A stretch of DNA of 64,000 bases, from positions 1 to 64,000 of the forward strand of contig NZ_JAHQCR010000030.1 in NCBI RefSeq assembly GCF_019042735.1, written 5' to 3'. Both the position numbers and the translations under genes were made by a program. The stretch is from Evansella alkalicola (GTDB taxonomy: Bacteria; Bacillota; Bacilli; Bacillales; Salisediminibacteriaceae). Below the pieces are notes generated by a model. That model was given only the letters and a program-made list of their open reading frames with translations, searched no databases and had not been told where the DNA came from. Positions 60,983-64,000 of this stretch are shown piece by piece (positions within the stretch are counted from its first letter, which is position 1; each line of letters opens with the position of its first letter).

Positions 60983-61176
60983 AAAGAGGTTGATGAGACC
61001 TGCGCAAACTCGCTTTCCGCGGGCGGCTGGTGAGCCTCCTCCAAATTCCGCCTAAGAACTTGCCCACGTCCTGTGGGCAACGGCGTAATGTCGGCGTCCT
61101 GCCTCCTGCATCTGGGGGGTCTCACCTCTGCCTTTGATCCCGCAGGAGTCTCGCTTGCTCCAGTCTCACCATCTTT
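60983..61176. repeat. GC-rich dispersed repeat, long version (copy C)
   Basis: It shares ACTCGCTTTCCGCGGGCGGC and the segment through TTGCCCACGTCCTGTGGGCA with copy B at 17.4-17.6 kb, in the opposite orientation, and ends near CCCGCAGGAGTCTCGC like copy A. Its own flanking inverted repeat is GATGAGACCTG.GCAA on the left and, reversed, GGTGAGACTGG.GCAA on the right. It fills most of the 289-bp gap between the convergent genes ytpB and ytqB and may act as a bidirectional terminator. Confidence 0.75.
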
Positions 61177-61269
61177 CCTTACATAAGGAGTCTTGAATAT
61201 TGGTCTAATAAATATTCAATATTTCCACTTTTCAATGACCTTACGTTGCTTGAGTAGGCCTTACGTTCA

Positions 61270-61842
61270 TTATCTTTTTTCAATAGCAACGATAAAAGGT
61301 GGATTGTTTTGTTGGTTAGTAAATCTATATTCAAGAACATGGTAATCTTCCTGGGCTAACTCACGAACATATGGAAGAAGCTGATCTCGTTCCACAGCGC
61401 CTTCAGGATGGCCATGATAGATTACAAGGACGATAATTCCGCCTTTTACTAAGTTTTCTAGTAGCTCTTCTATGGCAGCTATTGTTGTGTCTGGTGTCGT
61501 GACGATTTCTTTATTACTACCTGGAAGGTAACCCAAGTTAAAAACGGCGCCATTTACAAGCCCTTTATGATTAAGCTTTAAATACTTCTCTAGATTTTCA
61601 TGTCCATCATGGATAAGCTCGACCCTTTGTTCAATCTCATGAAGCTGTAGTTTATCCTTCGTTGCTAGAATTGCTTGCTCCTGAATGTCAAAGCTGTAGA
61701 CATGCCCAGACTCACCGACCAGTTTTGCTAAAAAAAGTGTATCATTCCCCTTGCCAGCAGTGGCGTCAACTGCAACACCACCATCAGGAATACATCTGCT
61801 TAAAAGCTCTCTTGCAAAAGGGAGTATTCCTGAAACATTCAT
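61270..61842 (-). CDS. ytqB: Class I SAM-dependent rRNA methyltransferase-like protein YtqB
   Basis: 190 residues. VAVDATAGKGNDTLFLAKLVG (about residues 22-42) is the SAM motif I and HDGHENL follows. NLGYLPGSNKEIVT (about residues 99-112) carries the NLG-LP catalytic-region motif of the Class I YtqB family. The natural substrate is not certain from sequence. Its start overlaps the ytqA stop by four bases (ATGA), so translation is coupled. Confidence 0.92.
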   Translation of the reverse strand: MNVSGILPFARELLSRCIPDGGVAVDATAGKGNDTLFLAKLVGESGHVYSFDIQEQAILATKDKLQLHEIEQRVELIHDGHENLEKYLKLNHKGLVNGAVFNLGYLPGSNKEIVTTPDTTIAAIEELLENLVKGGIIVLVIYHGHPEGAVERDQLLPYVRELAQEDYHVLEYRFTNQQNNPPFIVAIEKR

Positions 61843-62801
61843 TTCAGTACACCTGCTTTCCCTTGTGCTTCATAAAGTTTCCCTTGCCAGCTATCCCTTC
61901 GTTTCATTTCATGATCAATTCCATTTAACACTTCCCACTTATTTAGACTCCACATTGGCCCAATCATTAAGTCCGCAGGTCCGTCACCTGTCAGTCTGTG
62001 AATAATCATGTTAGGAGGGAGTACTTCAAGCTGATCACAGACAAGGTTAATATATTCTTCGGCGCTCATGAACTGTACGAGCCCTTTTTCATATTGCTTT
62101 ACCATAGCTGTCTTTTTCAACAAATGAAGAAGGTGTATTTTAATTCCTTGTACGTCCAGTTTTGCAACTTCTTTTGCCGTTTCCATCATCATATGGTGAT
62201 CCTCCAAAGGTAGACCATTGATAATATGGGAGCAAATGCGAATATTATGCTTTCTAAGTTTTTCTACGCCTTCCACATAGCAAGCATAGTCATGAGCTCG
62301 ATTAATGAGGTCCGCCGTTCTTTGGTGGACAGTTTGTAATCCAAGCTCAACCCAAAGGTAGGTTCTTTCGTTTAGCTCAGCAAGATATTCAACGACATCG
62401 TCAGGTAAACAATCTGGTCTCGTAGCTATCGCCAATCCAACGACGTCATCTTGTTCTAGTATGACTTCAAACATTTCGCGTAATTCTTCGACTGGAGCAT
62501 ACGTGTTTGTGTATGCTTGGAAATATCCAATATATTTTCCAGCCTTCCATTTACGATGTAAGTTATCCTTAATAGTGCGGAATTGCGTGACGAGATCGTC
62601 TTTTCTGTCCCCTGCAAAATCTCCAGATCCACGCTCGCTACAGAATGTGCAACCGCCACTTGCTACTTTACCGTCGCGGTTAGGACAGTCAAAGCCGCCG
62701 TCTAATGGTACTTTAAATATTTTTTCTCCAAATTCAGTTCTTAAATGATTGTTCCATGTGTAGTATCTTTTATCTCCGAAGTGGGGAGGTACTGTGTTCA
62801 T
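61839..62801 (-). CDS. ytqA: Radical SAM protein YtqA (TIGR01212 type)
   Basis: About 320 residues. The [4Fe-4S] cluster motif is DCPNRDGKVASGGCTFCSE, a long C-x11-C-x2-C spacing typical of the YhcC/YtqA subgroup. YFQAYTNTYAP and WVELGLQTVHQRT follow in the barrel. The function is probably RNA modification, but it is not shown by the sequence. ATG 62801 follows AAGGAG. The frame extends 16 codons further upstream into the end of the aldolase gene without a ribosome binding site. Confidence 0.92.
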   Translation of the reverse strand: MNTVPPHFGDKRYYTWNNHLRTEFGEKIFKVPLDGGFDCPNRDGKVASGGCTFCSERGSGDFAGDRKDDLVTQFRTIKDNLHRKWKAGKYIGYFQAYTNTYAPVEELREMFEVILEQDDVVGLAIATRPDCLPDDVVEYLAELNERTYLWVELGLQTVHQRTADLINRAHDYACYVEGVEKLRKHNIRICSHIINGLPLEDHHMMMETAKEVAKLDVQGIKIHLLHLLKKTAMVKQYEKGLVQFMSAEEYINLVCDQLEVLPPNMIIHRLTGDGPADLMIGPMWSLNKWEVLNGIDHEMKRRDSWQGKLYEAQGKAGVLK

Positions 62802-62815
62802 GATGGTTTTCTCCT

Positions 62816-63838
62816 TCAATACTCTAAATTCGTAACTTTGTATATACAATTAATTAATTCATCATTGGAAATGTCTCGATGTGTCACAAATCGAATTACT
62901 GTTGGAGCAAAGGCAACAGCTAAAATCCCTACCTGTTCAAGCTTTTTGATCCATTCTGAAGCACTTAGTCCGGATGGCTTTGTGTCCACAAGTATAATGT
63001 TCGATTCCACCTGATTCATAACCGTAAATCCTGAATGTTCATCAATTGCCTTTGCTAAACGTTTAGCGTTCTGATGATCCTCTTTTAGTTGAGGTATACC
63101 AGTTTTTAAAGCGTGTAGTCCAGGGGCAGCGATGACTCCAGCTTGCCTTAAGCCACCACCAAGCATTTTACGTTTCTTTCTTGCTTCACGGATGAAACTT
63201 TTGTCACCAGCTAGGATAGATCCAACTGGTGCTCCTAATCCCTTTGACAGGCAAAATTGAATGGAATCACTAAAGGTAGCCAATTCCTTCACAGTTGTAT
63301 TTAGTGACACTGCCGCATTAAAAATTCTTGCACCATCTATATGAACTGGGACATTGTTTGACTTAGCTAGTGAATACACTTCTTTCATATAGGAAAGGGG
63401 AAGAACGGAGCCTCCACTTCTGTTATGGGTGTTTTCCAACCAAATCAAACCTGTTTCTGGAAAGTGAATATCGTTTCCACGAATTGCCCCTTCCATTTCT
63501 TCTAGATTCATTTTTCCGTTTTCATTAATTAATGTTCTTGATTGAACGCCTGCAAAAACAGAAGCTGCAGCTGCTTCATATAAAAACACATGGGATTCGT
63601 TGTCCATGATGATTTCATTACCAGGCTTCGTATGAGTTAAGATTGCTGCTTGATTTCCTTGAGTACCACTTGTTACAAAGAGAGCGGCTTCCTTACCAAC
63701 AAGTTCTGCAGCATATTTTTCAAGTTCATTAACAGTGGGGTCTTCTCCATAAACATCATCTCCTACAACTGCTTCAACCATCTTCTGTCTCATTTCAGCT
63801 GTAGGTTTCGTTACCGTATCACTTCTTAAATCTATCAT
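62816..63838 (-). CDS. ltaE: Low-specificity L-threonine aldolase
   Basis: About 340 residues. A fold-type I PLP enzyme that cleaves L-threonine (and allo-threonine) to glycine and acetaldehyde. The N-terminal MIDLRSDTVTKPTAEM is the family hallmark, VHIDGARIFNAAV gives the PLP-ring Asp, and the Schiff-base Lys is in CLSKGLGAPVGS. ATG 63838 follows AGGTGAT. Its stop is 14 bases before the ytqA start, so ltaE-ytqA-ytqB form a minus-strand operon. Confidence 0.93.
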   Translation of the reverse strand: MIDLRSDTVTKPTAEMRQKMVEAVVGDDVYGEDPTVNELEKYAAELVGKEAALFVTSGTQGNQAAILTHTKPGNEIIMDNESHVFLYEAAAASVFAGVQSRTLINENGKMNLEEMEGAIRGNDIHFPETGLIWLENTHNRSGGSVLPLSYMKEVYSLAKSNNVPVHIDGARIFNAAVSLNTTVKELATFSDSIQFCLSKGLGAPVGSILAGDKSFIREARKKRKMLGGGLRQAGVIAAPGLHALKTGIPQLKEDHQNAKRLAKAIDEHSGFTVMNQVESNIILVDTKPSGLSASEWIKKLEQVGILAVAFAPTVIRFVTHRDISNDELINCIYKVTNLEY

Positions 63839-64000
63839 GTGGATCACCTGCACTTTACACTAAATTCTTAACACATCCTATCATAGAAAAAGAAAGCTGT
63901 CACAAGGGGAAAAAGTGGGAAGGAAAATAAGGAAAATAATTATTGTTGCCAAAAAATCTTGAATCATCTAATATCTTACTTAGTGAAACGAAAGAAAGGG
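63839..64000. other. Window end, no gene identified
   Basis: This holds the upstream region of ltaE (minus strand) and possibly the edge of the next gene. No open frame, RNA or repeat is recognisable in these 162 bases. Confidence 0.6.

Noticed and set aside
60943..61125. Minus-strand open frame with RPPRCRRQDADITPLPTGRG
   Set aside because: It is the translated GC-rich repeat, sharing its peptide with the frame at 17.4 kb because the DNA repeats, and it overlaps the ytpB 3' end.

Overview
The window is low-GC Gram-positive DNA that fits a spore-forming, salt- or alkali-adapted member of the Bacillaceae. The support is strong AGGAGG-type ribosome binding sites, many GTG/TTG starts, very acidic secreted proteins, and a gene order at 51-63 kb (ytkD, ytlDCA, pckA, metK, ytoA, ytpA, ytpB, ytqB, ytqA) that I recognise from Bacillus subtilis. 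Genus and species cannot be fixed from this sequence alone.

Layout. 1-2437 is a complete IS21-family element whose left terminus coincides with base 1. 2.7-14.8 kb is a glucuronoxylan/aldouronate cluster: lipoprotein binding protein and two permeases, intracellular GH10 xylanase, GH67 alpha-glucuronidase, then UxuA, KdgK, KdgA and UxaC. Fructuronate reductase (UxuB), an ABC ATPase, beta-xylosidase and xylose genes are absent from the window. 15.4-26.6 kb is an arabinose/arabinan-related block: AraM with a HAD phosphatase, aldose 1-epimerase, an AraR-type regulator, transketolase, GH51 arabinofuranosidase and a GH27 enzyme better read as a beta-L-arabinopyranosidase. Upstream of araM and abfA are AraR-like operator sequences. 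27.0-32.7 kb is a PucR-regulator, ectoine-hydrolase-like, homoserine-dehydrogenase-like and aldehyde-dehydrogenase group, probably a catabolic unit converging on aspartate semialdehyde. 32.9-36.2 kb (minus) is hom-thrC-thrB. 36.7-50 kb holds a CPA2 antiporter, a stand-alone flap exonuclease, DegV, an SDR, a broken alcohol dehydrogenase, an orphan cobalamin/siderophore-type binding lipoprotein, GDPD, a methyltransferase, envelope proteins and a polysaccharide deacetylase. 49.7-51.6 kb is fdhE-mobA-ytkD. The rest is the conserved ytl/pckA/metK/ytp/ytq neighbourhood, with a SAM-I riboswitch before metK, ending with a threonine aldolase.

How the genes work together: aldouronates and xylo-oligosaccharides enter through the ABC importer and are cut in the cytoplasm by GH10 and GH67. 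Glucuronate then flows through the Ashwell pathway to pyruvate and glyceraldehyde-3-phosphate, while pentoses from the GH51/GH27 enzymes need transketolase. cre-like sites before the importer and before abfA suggest carbon catabolite repression.

The most unusual content is non-coding. Two intergenic arrays (12 and 9 full copies) share an exactly 52-bp unit that can fold into a hairpin whose stem shows compensatory changes. A second, shorter hairpin-repeat family lies at 26.7 kb. MITE-like elements at 17.3 and 36.6 kb have 9-10 bp flanking direct repeats, and a GC-rich repeat core recurs inside different inverted repeats. Several long inverted repeats sit just upstream of ribosome binding sites in the glucuronoxylan cluster. 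No tRNA, rRNA, CRISPR array, prophage or replication origin was seen.
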